NCBI RefSeq assembly: GCF_000447295.1
Contig: NZ_KE650771.1
Coordinates: 2,869,240-2,933,239 of the forward strand
DNA from: Fischerella sp. PCC 9431
GTDB taxonomy: Bacteria > Cyanobacteriota > Cyanobacteriia > Cyanobacteriales > Nostocaceae
Direction: 5' to 3'
DNA length: 64,000 nt
Shown here: piece after piece, positions 44,724-53,704 of the stretch
Position numbering within the stretch: position 1 is the stretch's first letter
How the letters are laid out: every line of letters starts with the position of its first letter
The notes under the pieces: model-generated
Told to the model about the DNA's origin: nothing
The model's database searches: none
Seen by the model: only the letters and a program-made list of their open reading frames with translations
Program-made: the position numbers and the translations under genes

Positions 44724-45710
44724 ATGCCAATTATTGAAGCTCAAAATCTGAGCAAAGTTTATCCTGTCGCTGTGAAAGAACCAGGTATTGCTGGAACAAT
44801 TACCCACTTTTTTCGCCGCACCTATCGCCAAATAAAAGCAGTTCAAGATGTTTCTTTTGCAATCGCACCTGGTGAAGTGGTTGGGTTTTTAGGGCCGAAT
44901 GGTGCTGGAAAAACCACCACACTCAAAATGCTGACAGGGTTGATTCATCCTTCTAGCGGTATAGTTAAAGTCGCTGGTTATGTTCCCTTTCGTCGCCAAG
45001 AAGCATTTTTGCAGAAAATAACCTTAGTAATGGGACAAAAGCAACAATTAATTTGGGATTTACCAGCAGTAGATTCTTTGAAAATTAACGCTGCTGTTTA
45101 CAATATAAGCGATCGCGAATTTAAAAAGCGAGTCGGCGAACTCACCGAAATGCTGTCTCTAGAAGGAAAACTTAACCAACCAGTACGCAAGCTGTCTTTA
45201 GGTGAGCGGATGAAAGCAGAAATTTTAGCTGCACTTTTACATCGTCCTTCGGTGCTGTTTTTAGATGAACCAACTTTGGGACTAGATGTTAATGCTCAAG
45301 TAGGAGTACGCGACTTTTTACGAGAGTATAATCAGCGTTATCAAGCCACAGTACTGTTGACAAGTCATTACATGGCAGATATTACTGCTCTGTGTCAACG
45401 GGTATTATTAATTCACCAAGGTAAGTTGATGTATGACGGTAGTCTCGATGGACTATTAGAAAAGTTTGCACCTTATCGGGAGGTACATGTGGAATTAACA
45501 CAACCTCTGTCAAAACAAAGACTTATGTTCTACGGTGATGTCCAAAAATTAGATGGACGCATGGTCTGTTTTATGGTGCAACAAGAAGATTTGACACGCA
45601 CTGTTTCACGGATTCTCGCTGAGTTAGATGTGATTGATTTAACTGTGAATGAACCACCAGTCGAAGAAGTAATAGGAAGAGTATTTCAAGCAGGGGTAGT
45701 TAGTAGCTAA
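44724..45710 (+). CDS. ABC-2 type transporter ATP-binding protein
   Basis: 328 residues. Walker A GPNGAGKTT (57-65), signature LSLGERMKAEI, Walker B VLFLDEPTLGLD, H-loop LTSHYMAD. A C-terminal extension of about 90 residues follows the nucleotide domain. The group is COG4586-type ABC-2 exporters. The permease at 45765 is its partner. Such transporters usually have two different permease genes; only one is here, so the second must be elsewhere or the permease is homodimeric. Substrate unknown. Confidence 0.92.
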   Translation: MPIIEAQNLSKVYPVAVKEPGIAGTITHFFRRTYRQIKAVQDVSFAIAPGEVVGFLGPNGAGKTTTLKMLTGLIHPSSGIVKVAGYVPFRRQEAFLQKITLVMGQKQQLIWDLPAVDSLKINAAVYNISDREFKKRVGELTEMLSLEGKLNQPVRKLSLGERMKAEILAALLHRPSVLFLDEPTLGLDVNAQVGVRDFLREYNQRYQATVLLTSHYMADITALCQRVLLIHQGKLMYDGSLDGLLEKFAPYREVHVELTQPLSKQRLMFYGDVQKLDGRMVCFMVQQEDLTRTVSRILAELDVIDLTVNEPPVEEVIGRVFQAGVVSS

Positions 45711-45764
45711 TACCATTTTGGATTTTAGATTACTCTACGAGTAGGCGCGTAACGACTTGGAATT

Positions 45765-46553
45765 ATGCAAAGACTTATCAAAACAACATTAACTTTTCTA
45801 TCTGTATACTACGCTTACATGGTGGAGTATCGTGCAGAACTAATTTTATGGGTTTTAGCTGGCTCTTTACCTATTATCCTCATGGGAGTTTGGATACAAG
45901 CTGCTCAAGGTGGACAATTTGGTTTAACACCCATAGATTTTGCTCGTTACTTTCTGGCTGTTTTTCTGGTGAGACAGTTCACAGTTGTATGGGTCATTTG
46001 GGAAGTAGAAAGGGAAGTAGTAGAAGGTAAACTTTCTAACCGATTGCTACAACCAATTGATCCAGTATGGCATCATGTTGCTGCTCATGTTAGTGAAAGA
46101 GTTGCTCGTATACCGTTCGCAATTCTGTTAGTAGGATTGTTTTTTCTACTATATCCCCAAGCTTTTTGGATACCGAGTTTAGGAACTTTTTTATTGTTTA
46201 GTTTCGTGGTGATATTAGCTTTTATTTTACGCTTCGCAATTCAGTACACTTTTGCGATATTTTCTTTTTGGACAGAAAGAGCCAGCGCTTTAGAAGATTT
46301 CTGGTTTTTGTTCTTTTTGTTTTTATCTGGTATGATTGCCCCTCTTGAGGTTTTTCCGGAATCAGTCAGGACGATAGTACTTTTTACTCCTTTTCCCTAT
46401 TTAATTAATTTTCCTGCCAGTATTTTAGTAGGAATACCTGTAAATTTGACACAGGGATTGGTGTCAATGTTGGGTTGGATTTTGTTGTTTTTGGGTTTGA
46501 ATCGTTGGTTATGGCGACAAGGATTAAAGCGATATTCGGGAATGGGAGCATGA
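45765..46553 (+). CDS. ABC-2 type permease
   Basis: 262 residues with six predicted membrane helices: VLAGSLPIILMGVWI, FARYFLAVFLVRQFTVVWV, ILLVGLFFLLY, FLLFSFVVILAFILRFAIQY, DFWFLFFLFLSGMIAPL, and LVSMLGWILLFLGLNRW. The WEVEREVVEGKLSNRLLQPIDPVWHHVAAHVSERVARIP cytoplasmic loop is characteristic of the COG4587-like permeases that pair with the ATPase just upstream (54-bp gap). Start at ATG 45765. Confidence 0.88.
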   Translation: MQRLIKTTLTFLSVYYAYMVEYRAELILWVLAGSLPIILMGVWIQAAQGGQFGLTPIDFARYFLAVFLVRQFTVVWVIWEVEREVVEGKLSNRLLQPIDPVWHHVAAHVSERVARIPFAILLVGLFFLLYPQAFWIPSLGTFLLFSFVVILAFILRFAIQYTFAIFSFWTERASALEDFWFLFFLFLSGMIAPLEVFPESVRTIVLFTPFPYLINFPASILVGIPVNLTQGLVSMLGWILLFLGLNRWLWRQGLKRYSGMGA

Positions 46554-46682
46554 ATTAATGTCTCGTAACAAGCTGCTACGTATCTACACATTATTTTTAT
46601 AACCATGTCATTAATTATTCATAAATATTCTGCTAGAATTGCTGGTAGCAAACATTAAATTTGCTCCTCACACCACACCGTC

Positions 46683-46719
46683 GCTCTCTTGTGTGCTAAA
46701 GGCAAGGGAGCTTTTTTAT
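46683..46719 (+). terminator. Terminator after the ABC-2 permease gene
   Basis: GCTCTCTTG (46683-46691) pairs with CAAGGGAGC (46703-46711), one G-U type mismatch, followed by TTTTTTATT. It lies 130 bp after the permease. The remaining gap to 46982 shows no gene. Confidence 0.75.
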
Positions 46720-46982
46720 TGGTGATAAAGTCTGTAATCGTGACAATCAGCTAACTGTCTACCAAAAATTCATACTCAAGGCTGTGATTCTGGCTTTTTG
46801 CCAATCAGTATCTTAGGACATGAAGCTAACTGTCCAAATCAAATTACCACTAAGGCAATCTTTATCATAGATTAATAACAGAATGCCATTTCACATTTTT
46901 TATTGAAGAGTTAGCAGATTGGGAATTTGTAGGTTAGCACAGCTAGCTGTGTATCCTGAGAATTACCCCCCCAAACCTAGTT

Positions 46983-47957
46983 ATGGGGTTAATAAAATTC
47001 ATGTCCAACAGTCCGTTGATTCCCCAGCCAAATTCAAATGATCCACAAGCAGCAGTTTTGACACCGCTAACAGAAGCAACGATTCAACGTGCAGAAGAAG
47101 GTGTTGCTTATGCACGCGATCGCCATGCTAATGAAATTATCCGCCAAGCGCTAATGTCGGCGGAAGCAATTGCGGAAGCTACTTCGGAACACAAAGTTAG
47201 TGGTGAGCTACGGCGAAAAGTAATACGGACTCTCATCCATAGTCTGTTTCGGGTGAAAGTTGAGTTTTCAGAACGGATTCCTACTCAACCAGTGTTAATT
47301 GCAGCTAACCATCTCAATCATATTGATCCGTTTTTATTACTATCAGAATTACCTGCACATCCCTACACTTATATTTTTGGCGATGCTCGTACTCTTTATA
47401 ATCAATGGTGGAAACGCCAATTTCTACATTTGGCTAAGGGAGTCATACCTATAGAACGAATTTGGAAAGAAGAATTAGCAGTAATACAAGCTGCGAAGAC
47501 TGGAGATAAAGATTTAACCGAATTAGCAGATGCTATCGAAAAATATGTCCCCACAGGTAACTCTATAGAATTTATGCGACGCTTAGATCGCATTGTTCAA
47601 GGCATTTTTGCTTGTGGGGAAAGTATAATTTTATTTCCAGAAGGAAGATTGGGCAATGCCGAAGGTCAATTATTTGTTCCTCTCAAACGTGGTGTTGCTA
47701 TTTATGCTTTGCGTTCTGGTGTACCAATTTTACCTGTGGCTTTAGTTGGTACACAAGATTTGTACCTCTGCAAACAATTAACTGTCCGATTTGGGAAACC
47801 GATTATTTCCTCTCAATCTAGCCGTCCTAAAGCAAAAGAAATACAAGCAATAGTAGATCAGTTAGAAGCAGCGCTGACGGATTTATTACCGAAAGATTAT
47901 CAAGAACCACAAGAACCAAAGTTATTACATCACTTTCTTAATCACATGTTTTGGTAA
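46983..47957 (+). CDS. PlsC-type lysophospholipid acyltransferase family protein
   Basis: 324 residues (318 if the ATG at 47001 is used). An N-terminal helical region of about 80 residues precedes the acyltransferase domain. The NHX4D motif is in AANHLNHIDPF, and FPEGR (LFPEGRLG) with the PVALVGT strand follows, as in 1-acyl-glycerol-3-phosphate acyltransferases. It may acylate lysophosphatidate or another lipid; substrate not fixed. Transcribed alone. Confidence 0.87.
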   Translation: MGLIKFMSNSPLIPQPNSNDPQAAVLTPLTEATIQRAEEGVAYARDRHANEIIRQALMSAEAIAEATSEHKVSGELRRKVIRTLIHSLFRVKVEFSERIPTQPVLIAANHLNHIDPFLLLSELPAHPYTYIFGDARTLYNQWWKRQFLHLAKGVIPIERIWKEELAVIQAAKTGDKDLTELADAIEKYVPTGNSIEFMRRLDRIVQGIFACGESIILFPEGRLGNAEGQLFVPLKRGVAIYALRSGVPILPVALVGTQDLYLCKQLTVRFGKPIISSQSSRPKAKEIQAIVDQLEAALTDLLPKDYQEPQEPKLLHHFLNHMFW

Positions 47958-48139
47958 TTTTGAATTCTTGGTCTGTAAAATCATAAATACGCGCTTGTTA
48001 CAAGGCTATTTCATTCTCATCTAGCCCGCCTCATAATTAATTGGTGAAGCTAATAGCAAAACTTGGTTAAAACCGAATGTTGATTTTCATTCTGGATATA
48101 ATTATATAAAATCAATGATTTTATAACTTCAATTTCAAT

Positions 48140-49291
48140 ATGAAAGTTAGAACTATTACAACAGGTATTTCCTTAGTTTCTCCCAAGGAAAAAGATAAAA
48201 TCAAGCAAGCTGCGGAGTTTAATCAACAAGCAAAATTTTTATTTGAAGAATTTGGTTATGAAGTTCAAACAACCAGAATCGCTACAAATTCATGGGAAGA
48301 ATATCTACAAGGTTTTTCTCACACAGAAATCGTAAGTACTATTCAAAATCTAGAAAAATTATGTGATGAACTTAATATCAATTTTTTTAATATTGGATAT
48401 GCTAGCCGTCCGGAAAATATTGCTATTATTCCAGAAATCAAGAAAAACACATCTTTTATTTTTTCTTCCTCTAAAATTGGCGATAAAGAAACTGGAATTA
48501 ACTATGAAAGTACTTTAGAATCAGCAAAAGCAATTAAACATATATCTCAAGAAACGGAAAATGGTTATGGCAACTTTCGATTTTGTGCCTGGGCAAATTG
48601 TAATTCAACCATACCATTTTTCCCTGCTGCATACCATGAAGGTGATACATCTTTTGCTCTTGGTATAGAGTGCAGCGATTTAGTAATGAAAAGTTTTGCT
48701 ACAGCAAACAATGATATTCAGTTAGCAGAAAAAAATCTGCAATTATCTTTAGCAGAGGAATTAAATAAACTAGCAGATATAGGTGAAAAAATCTCTGCAA
48801 AATTTGGTATTAAGTATAACGGTATTGATACATCATTAGCACCACCTTTAGAACGAGAGGAAAGCATTGCTTTTGCTTATGAAAAACTGATGAATTGCAA
48901 ATTTGGCTATCAAGGAACACTAGCAATTTCTGGAATGTTGACTCGCGTTTTAAAAAGTGTACCAGTGAAAATCTGTGGTTATTCTGGTTTGATGCTTCCT
49001 GTTTGCGAAGATGTAGGTTTAGCAGCCAGAGCAAACGAACAAACTTATGATATTACTAATTTACTGTTGTACTCGGCAGTGTGTGGTTGTGGACTTGATA
49101 CAGTTCCCATACCTGGGAATATTTCTATAGAAAAGATTGCAGCAATATTAATAGATATAGTAACTTTAGCCATCAAACTAGATAAGCCTTTATCAGCAAG
49201 ATTATTTCCCATTCCAGGAAAAGAAGCTGGGGAAATGACTGCTTTCAATTCCCCATATCTCGTGGATTGCCAAATATTTGCTGTTAATTAA
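48140..49291 (+). CDS. DUF711 family protein
   Basis: 383 residues. The pattern VRTITTGISL ... FNIGYASRPENI ... NFRFCAWANCNSTIPFFPAAYHEGD is that of DUF711 (UPF0210), whose structural relatives include pyruvate-formate-lyase-like folds; no activity is known. The Cys-rich C-terminal segment (SAVCGCGLDTVPIPG) is conserved in the family. Convergent with the 2OG-Fe dioxygenase. Confidence 0.82.
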   Translation: MKVRTITTGISLVSPKEKDKIKQAAEFNQQAKFLFEEFGYEVQTTRIATNSWEEYLQGFSHTEIVSTIQNLEKLCDELNINFFNIGYASRPENIAIIPEIKKNTSFIFSSSKIGDKETGINYESTLESAKAIKHISQETENGYGNFRFCAWANCNSTIPFFPAAYHEGDTSFALGIECSDLVMKSFATANNDIQLAEKNLQLSLAEELNKLADIGEKISAKFGIKYNGIDTSLAPPLEREESIAFAYEKLMNCKFGYQGTLAISGMLTRVLKSVPVKICGYSGLMLPVCEDVGLAARANEQTYDITNLLLYSAVCGCGLDTVPIPGNISIEKIAAILIDIVTLAIKLDKPLSARLFPIPGKEAGEMTAFNSPYLVDCQIFAVN

Positions 49292-49333
49292 AGTTATGAT
49301 GATTAATTGGTTAGTCAGACAAACAACAACCAA

Positions 49334-50002
49334 TTAATTAGAAAGCAAACTTGGCGAAGTTAGTACAAAAACATCTCTGGTTCCCACACCTTCTTCTATA
49401 GGTTTAATCGGAGTGGTAAAGTGAAAGAATTGATGATCGTTGATCAGGACTAATTCTCCCGGATAGAGAATTTTGTTGAAAACTGGTTTTTCTTTTTTGG
49501 CAGTATATAAATGGGTTTCTCCACCTTGAATATTTTTTCTATCAACAGAAAAGATACCGATAAAATCAGTCCCATCTCTATGAATCCCTTCAGGTGCAGG
49601 ATTACCAAAGTTATCTGGTGAACAACTAGTTCTGATTTGATGCACTCCGATTTCTGCTTCTGGATGCAGTTTACAAGAATCAGTAAATGCGAAAACTAGG
49701 TTTTTAAAGATGTCTAGTTCTATGAGTGCATCTTCTAATTCTGCAAACTCTCTTTTAATATCACCTAGTAAGGGATTATAATCTTTGCTTTGAAACAGAT
49801 AACCATGAGGTAATTTGATTAATTTATCTTCAGAAACTATAAAACGCGATAGTCTTCTGGTACGATAGTTACCTTTAATATAAGGGTCAACAGGTAAGTT
49901 ATTAAAAAATGGTTGGAAACCTTCTGTACTTATGGAGTTTACCTTTCGTAGGGTAAATAAAAAGGCATATTCCAATTCTGTTGATCCCAGGACTTTTTGC
50001 AT
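49334..50002 (-). CDS. 2-oxoglutarate/Fe(II) dioxygenase (PF10014 type)
   Basis: 222 residues. The HxD...H iron triad is seen as His141-Arg-Asp143 in EGIHRDGTDF and His194 in HQFFHFTTPI, and Arg209 in GTRDVFVL would bind 2-oxoglutarate. PF10014 includes the Bacillus L-isoleucine dioxygenase, so hydroxylation of a free amino acid is a reasonable guess. No biosynthetic cluster surrounds it. Convergent with the DUF711 gene. The 50003-50325 gap has one hairpin and no gene. Confidence 0.85.
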   Translation of the reverse strand: MQKVLGSTELEYAFLFTLRKVNSISTEGFQPFFNNLPVDPYIKGNYRTRRLSRFIVSEDKLIKLPHGYLFQSKDYNPLLGDIKREFAELEDALIELDIFKNLVFAFTDSCKLHPEAEIGVHQIRTSCSPDNFGNPAPEGIHRDGTDFIGIFSVDRKNIQGGETHLYTAKKEKPVFNKILYPGELVLINDHQFFHFTTPIKPIEEGVGTRDVFVLTSPSLLSN

Positions 50003-50272
50003 ACGGTTTTTCTCCTGGTATATTGCTTTTCTTCGTATCTTTCCGTGTTTTATATCTTGGGAAAGGCTTATATTTCCTAGTGTATGCTATTTTTTATAAA
50101 AATGTCGTCAAGTAGACTACAGAAAATACCATTTTATGATATGGAGAACTGAAACCTATTGATATAGGGAGCAAAGGGAATTAAGAATTTTGTCAGTATG
50201 GCTGATATGAAGTGAAGGTATGACAAATATGATGTTTTTAAATGTCGACCACTGATATACATCAGTGAGCAT

Positions 50273-50300
50273 AGTCTAGAAAGCGATCGCCTTCTAGACT
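50273..50300. terminator. Palindrome AGTCTAGAA/TTCTAGACT downstream of yidD
   Basis: A 9-bp stem surrounding an HIP1 GCGATCGC core. It lies 26 bp beyond the minus-strand yidD stop. Confidence 0.45.
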
Positions 50301-50325
50301 ATTACTTATAGACTATTAGTGAGAA

Positions 50326-50616
50326 TTAAATCGGTATACAACAAGGAATTACAATACATCCACTTGCTGCGTGTTGGCTTTGCAGAGTTTGAGCAGCTAC
50401 TTTACACGCTTTGAATCTTTGGGGAGCTATTTTGATCGCTGTGAGCAAATTCTGATTAATCAGTTGGCGTTTGATATAGTCAGAGCAAGAATCACCCCCA
50501 TGAAGCAATCGATGGGGACAGGAAAAACCTTTGTGAGGAGAAAGACGCTTTTGATAGGTATTAAGCGATGCGATCGCAATCTGACTTGCAAAAGCCTCAA
50601 TTGTACTGACTGACAT
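50326..50616 (-). CDS. yidD: YidD-like membrane insertion factor
   Basis: 96 residues from the ATG at 50616 (a TTG at 50622 is less likely). YidD layout: YQKRLSPHKGFSCPHRLLHGGDSCSDYIKRQLINQNLLTAIKIAPQRFKACK. It has the amphipathic N-terminus, the SP..GF.C start and C...R...C, but the usual CRFxPTCS region is altered (CPHRLLHGGDSCS). YidD assists YidC/Oxa1-mediated membrane insertion. It is not in the normal rpmH-rnpA-yidD cluster, so it may be a second, diverged copy. Confidence 0.75.
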   Translation of the reverse strand: MSVSTIEAFASQIAIASLNTYQKRLSPHKGFSCPHRLLHGGDSCSDYIKRQLINQNLLTAIKIAPQRFKACKVAAQTLQSQHAASGCIVIPCCIPI

Positions 50617-50779
50617 AAGCAAAAGAGTGATCTAAACAATCACTCAATCTTCTATCTAACCTCAGTCTCTATTACTCTATCAACAGGTTTAACTTGCATA
50701 CTGACTGGTTCTCATCGGTTGATGTGAATAAAATTTGACTAAAATCAAATATTGCTGAACTCCATTCCCAATCAAGATT

Positions 50780-51619
50780 ATGAGTTTTTCCAGCCGCAAT
50801 TCACAAACAAAAAATATCGGCACATACATTATATTAAGTGCGATCGCATTAGCAACGCTTTTTCCTTTATTTTGGCTATTAAGCACTGCACTCAAATCTC
50901 AAAGCGAAAACATCTTTCAGTCACCACCGCAGTTACTACCCAGCCAACCGACTTTGGAAAACTTTGTTAACGTTTGGCAATCTAATCCTTTTGGACAATA
51001 TCTATTTAATAGTACTTTTGTGGCTGTGCTGACTGTTGGATTAAATTTACTGTTTTGCGCTTTAGCTGCTTATCCTTTAGCTAGACTTTCATTTGCAGGC
51101 AGAGACTGGATTTTTATCGCGATTATTTCCACAATCATGATCCCGTTTCAAATCGTGATGATACCCCTGTATATTCTGACAGTCCAGTTGGGTTTAAGAA
51201 ATACTTACTTAGGAATGATTTTTCCTAGTCTAGCTTCTGCTTTTGGGATTTTTCTATTGCGACAAGCTTTTATGAGTGTCCCCAAAGAGATGGAAGAAGC
51301 TGCACGCATGGACGGCTGTTCAGAATTAGGGATATGGTGGTACGTAATGTTACCAGCAGTTCGTCCTGCATTGGTTACTCTAGCAATTTTCGTTTTTATC
51401 GGTTCTTGGAGTGATTTTTTGTGGCCTTTGATTGTGATTCAAGATGAAAGCTTGTATACGCTACCTTTAGGTGTAGCGAAACTGGCGGGTACTTTTTCTC
51501 TTGATTGGCGGTTAGTAGCTGCTGGGTCAGTAATTTCTATTGTTCCAGTCATGCTGTTATTTTTATTTTTACAACGCTACATTGTACCTACAGAAACTGG
51601 TAGCGGAGTCAAGGGATGA
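50780..51619 (+). CDS. Carbohydrate ABC transporter permease (MalG type)
   Basis: 279 residues with six membrane helices. The EAA loop, EEAARMDGCSELGIWWYVMLPAVRPAL, binds the ATPase subunit. The periplasmic segment ALKSQSENIFQSPPQLLPSQPTLENFVNVWQ is typical of the MalG/UgpE family. No binding protein, second permease or ATPase is nearby, so it is an orphan of a sugar-import system encoded at several loci. Convergent with the sugar transferase gene, 9 bp apart. Confidence 0.92.
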   Translation: MSFSSRNSQTKNIGTYIILSAIALATLFPLFWLLSTALKSQSENIFQSPPQLLPSQPTLENFVNVWQSNPFGQYLFNSTFVAVLTVGLNLLFCALAAYPLARLSFAGRDWIFIAIISTIMIPFQIVMIPLYILTVQLGLRNTYLGMIFPSLASAFGIFLLRQAFMSVPKEMEEAARMDGCSELGIWWYVMLPAVRPALVTLAIFVFIGSWSDFLWPLIVIQDESLYTLPLGVAKLAGTFSLDWRLVAAGSVISIVPVMLLFLFLQRYIVPTETGSGVKG

Positions 51620-51628
51620 AAGATAACT

Positions 51629-52330
51629 TTAACAGGCCCCATGTTTTTTGATAACTACCCATATCGTCTTGAAAATCAGACTCAAGTCATACATGACTGA
51701 CCATTTGTGTTGGTAGTCTATGTCCATACTGACTATCTTCTCAAAATCGGTGACGTTGGAACGACCATTTACTTGCCATTCTCCTGTCATACCTGGTTTA
51801 ACTTGTAATCTTTGCCAGTGATGTATTTGGTAGTATGTGACTTCATCAGGAGTAGGTGGACGAGTACCGACTAAACTCATTTCCCCTCGCAAAACATTCC
51901 AAAATTGGGGAAATTCATCTAAACTTGTTCGACGTAAAAATTTACCTACACGGGTGATGCGTGGATCTTCAGTAGATTTAAAGATATAACCTGTGGCTTC
52001 GTTTTTTACTAAATGCTTGAGTTTCTCTGCACCAACAATCATAGAGCGGAACTTCCACATCCGAAAGGTACGCCCGTTCAAACCACAGCGAATTTGGCTG
52101 TAGAATAGGGGACCAGGATCATCAAAAAAAGTGGCAATTGCAATGGGAATGATCAATATCGCTGTGATTGCTAGACCAACAATAGCTCCTAATATATCAA
52201 TGGTTCTCTTAGTCACGCTTTTGACAGAAGGGTGTAAAAGTTGTGGGAGAAATAGGGTTGAGTTTGGATATATTAGAAAGAAGGAATTATAAGTCTTAGA
52301 ACATTCTTCATTAGAACTAAAATCAAACAC
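51629..52330 (-). CDS. Bacterial sugar transferase (undecaprenyl-phosphate phosphotransferase type)
   Basis: 233 residues from a GTG at 52330. One N-terminal membrane helix (LGAIVGLAITAILIIPIAIATFF), then the catalytic domain: DDPGPLFYSQIRCGLNGRTFRMWKFRSMIVGAE, LRRTSLDEFPQFWNVLRGEMSLVGTRPPTPDEV, and LQVKPGMTGEWQVNGRS. It transfers a sugar-1-phosphate to a lipid carrier, beginning an exopolysaccharide unit. Monocistronic here, with no neighbouring polysaccharide genes. The 52331-52611 gap shows nothing more. Confidence 0.92.
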   Translation of the reverse strand: MFDFSSNEECSKTYNSFFLIYPNSTLFLPQLLHPSVKSVTKRTIDILGAIVGLAITAILIIPIAIATFFDDPGPLFYSQIRCGLNGRTFRMWKFRSMIVGAEKLKHLVKNEATGYIFKSTEDPRITRVGKFLRRTSLDEFPQFWNVLRGEMSLVGTRPPTPDEVTYYQIHHWQRLQVKPGMTGEWQVNGRSNVTDFEKIVSMDIDYQHKWSVMYDLSLIFKTIWVVIKKHGAC

Positions 52331-52641
52331 AGCTTTCTTTCGGTTTTTACCTAGTTATTAGTTTATAAAATCACTATAAACAACAACTATTTACACCGAG
52401 AAGCTAAAAATCAAAAATTTATACAATCTTTGTAATTGAATATAGAAAATTGAAAGTACTGCTAGAGGGGAAGCAATTTAGTCAGTAATAATCCAAGTCG
52501 CTATTTATTGTTGTAGGCGATCGCCAATTGACCAACAAGCAGCAAAATCAAGCTAAAATTTAAAGTCTTTAGAATATCCTAAAATATAAGCGTACTTTTG
52601 TACTATTATGTTTGGTTTGCAATGGGCAATCAGTAGAGAAT

Positions 52642-53598
52642 ATGGCGAGACCAATCGAGCGAATTGAACGGGATCTTGCAGGTTTAGAAGAAGCGATCGC
52701 CGCGATCGCTAAAGAACTCCAAGCCACTTACACCAGTTATTTAAACACTTTGGGGCAAGCTGTACAACAGCAGTTGATTTTGGCAACTTATCACTTGTGT
52801 ACTCAAGGTTATTCGGAAAACTTTCTCAAATTAAGCTTGAGTCAACGGCAAAATTTGCAGCAGTCGATCCGTAAGCTAGGTAAACAGTCAACTGAACAGT
52901 TGCTAGCTTTAGTCAATGAGGAGGAAGAAAAGCTACAACAGCCACAAGACGAGGAAAGTGACAGACTCCTAGAATGGAATCAGGATGATCCTGTGATTAT
53001 TTCTCTACAACAGACAACTGATCTTGAAAGTGACCTAGAGGAAGAAGGAGAGGAACAACAAGAAGATGAAGAAGACGAAGAAGACGAAGACGAGGAACAA
53101 CAAGAAGATCCAAATTTCGCCTCTTTACCTGCTTATCCAACTTTTCCCACTTCTGGAAACCCGATAGAACTAGCAAAATGGCAACAGTTCATAGAGAGAG
53201 CTACACAATATACTCTCAAAAGAATTTCTCATGAGGCTAATGTCCTCCTCCAAACAGCCAAAATCTTACCTCAAAAATTGCCAGAACCGACTTTAGAAGC
53301 AATAGGTTCAGAAGCGTCTGCTGAGATCGTACCAAGTCCACCCAATTTAATGAGCTTGGTGATTGAAATTGACAATGATCAACAATCAGAAGAGTCTAGC
53401 TTGACACGCTTCATGGCTGTTAATCTGCGTCTTGTCGAGATTGAATTTGCTGATACCAAACTTTCATCTGAGCGCAAACAAATTCGCAATATTTTAGCCC
53501 AGTTGAATAAACTTGGGTTAGAGTATCAAAAAAGACTGCGGGAGCGTTCAGTAGCTGAAGCTGAAGCAGCATGGCGCGCTAGTTGGTATGAAGATTAG
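52642..53598 (+). CDS. Conserved hypothetical protein with acidic linker, upstream of recG
   Basis: 318 residues from the ATG at 52642 (MARPIERIERDLAGLEEAI); the TTG at 52612 is less likely. An N-terminal helical region is followed by an extended Glu/Asp/Gln run at roughly 135-165 (EEEGEEQQEDEEDEEDEDEE), then a second helical half ending in YQKRLRERSVAEAEAAWRASWYED. No recognised family. It probably shares regulation with recG, 106 bp downstream. Confidence 0.7.
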   Translation: MARPIERIERDLAGLEEAIAAIAKELQATYTSYLNTLGQAVQQQLILATYHLCTQGYSENFLKLSLSQRQNLQQSIRKLGKQSTEQLLALVNEEEEKLQQPQDEESDRLLEWNQDDPVIISLQQTTDLESDLEEEGEEQQEDEEDEEDEDEEQQEDPNFASLPAYPTFPTSGNPIELAKWQQFIERATQYTLKRISHEANVLLQTAKILPQKLPEPTLEAIGSEASAEIVPSPPNLMSLVIEIDNDQQSEESSLTRFMAVNLRLVEIEFADTKLSSERKQIRNILAQLNKLGLEYQKRLRERSVAEAEAAWRASWYED

Positions 53599-53704
53599 TC
53601 AAGAGTCCATTGTCAAGAGTCCATTGTCAAGAGTGTTTACTCATGACTATTGAACATTGACTATTGACCATTGACCATTAACCATTGACTATTGACCCTT
53701 GACA
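53599..53704. repeat. ACTATTG/CCATTGA heptamers up to the recG start codon
   Basis: Two copies of CAAGAGTCCATTGT, then about seven heptamers of the GACCATTG/GACTATTG type that end directly at the recG start ATG at 53705. No ordinary ribosome-binding site remains. Confidence 0.85.
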
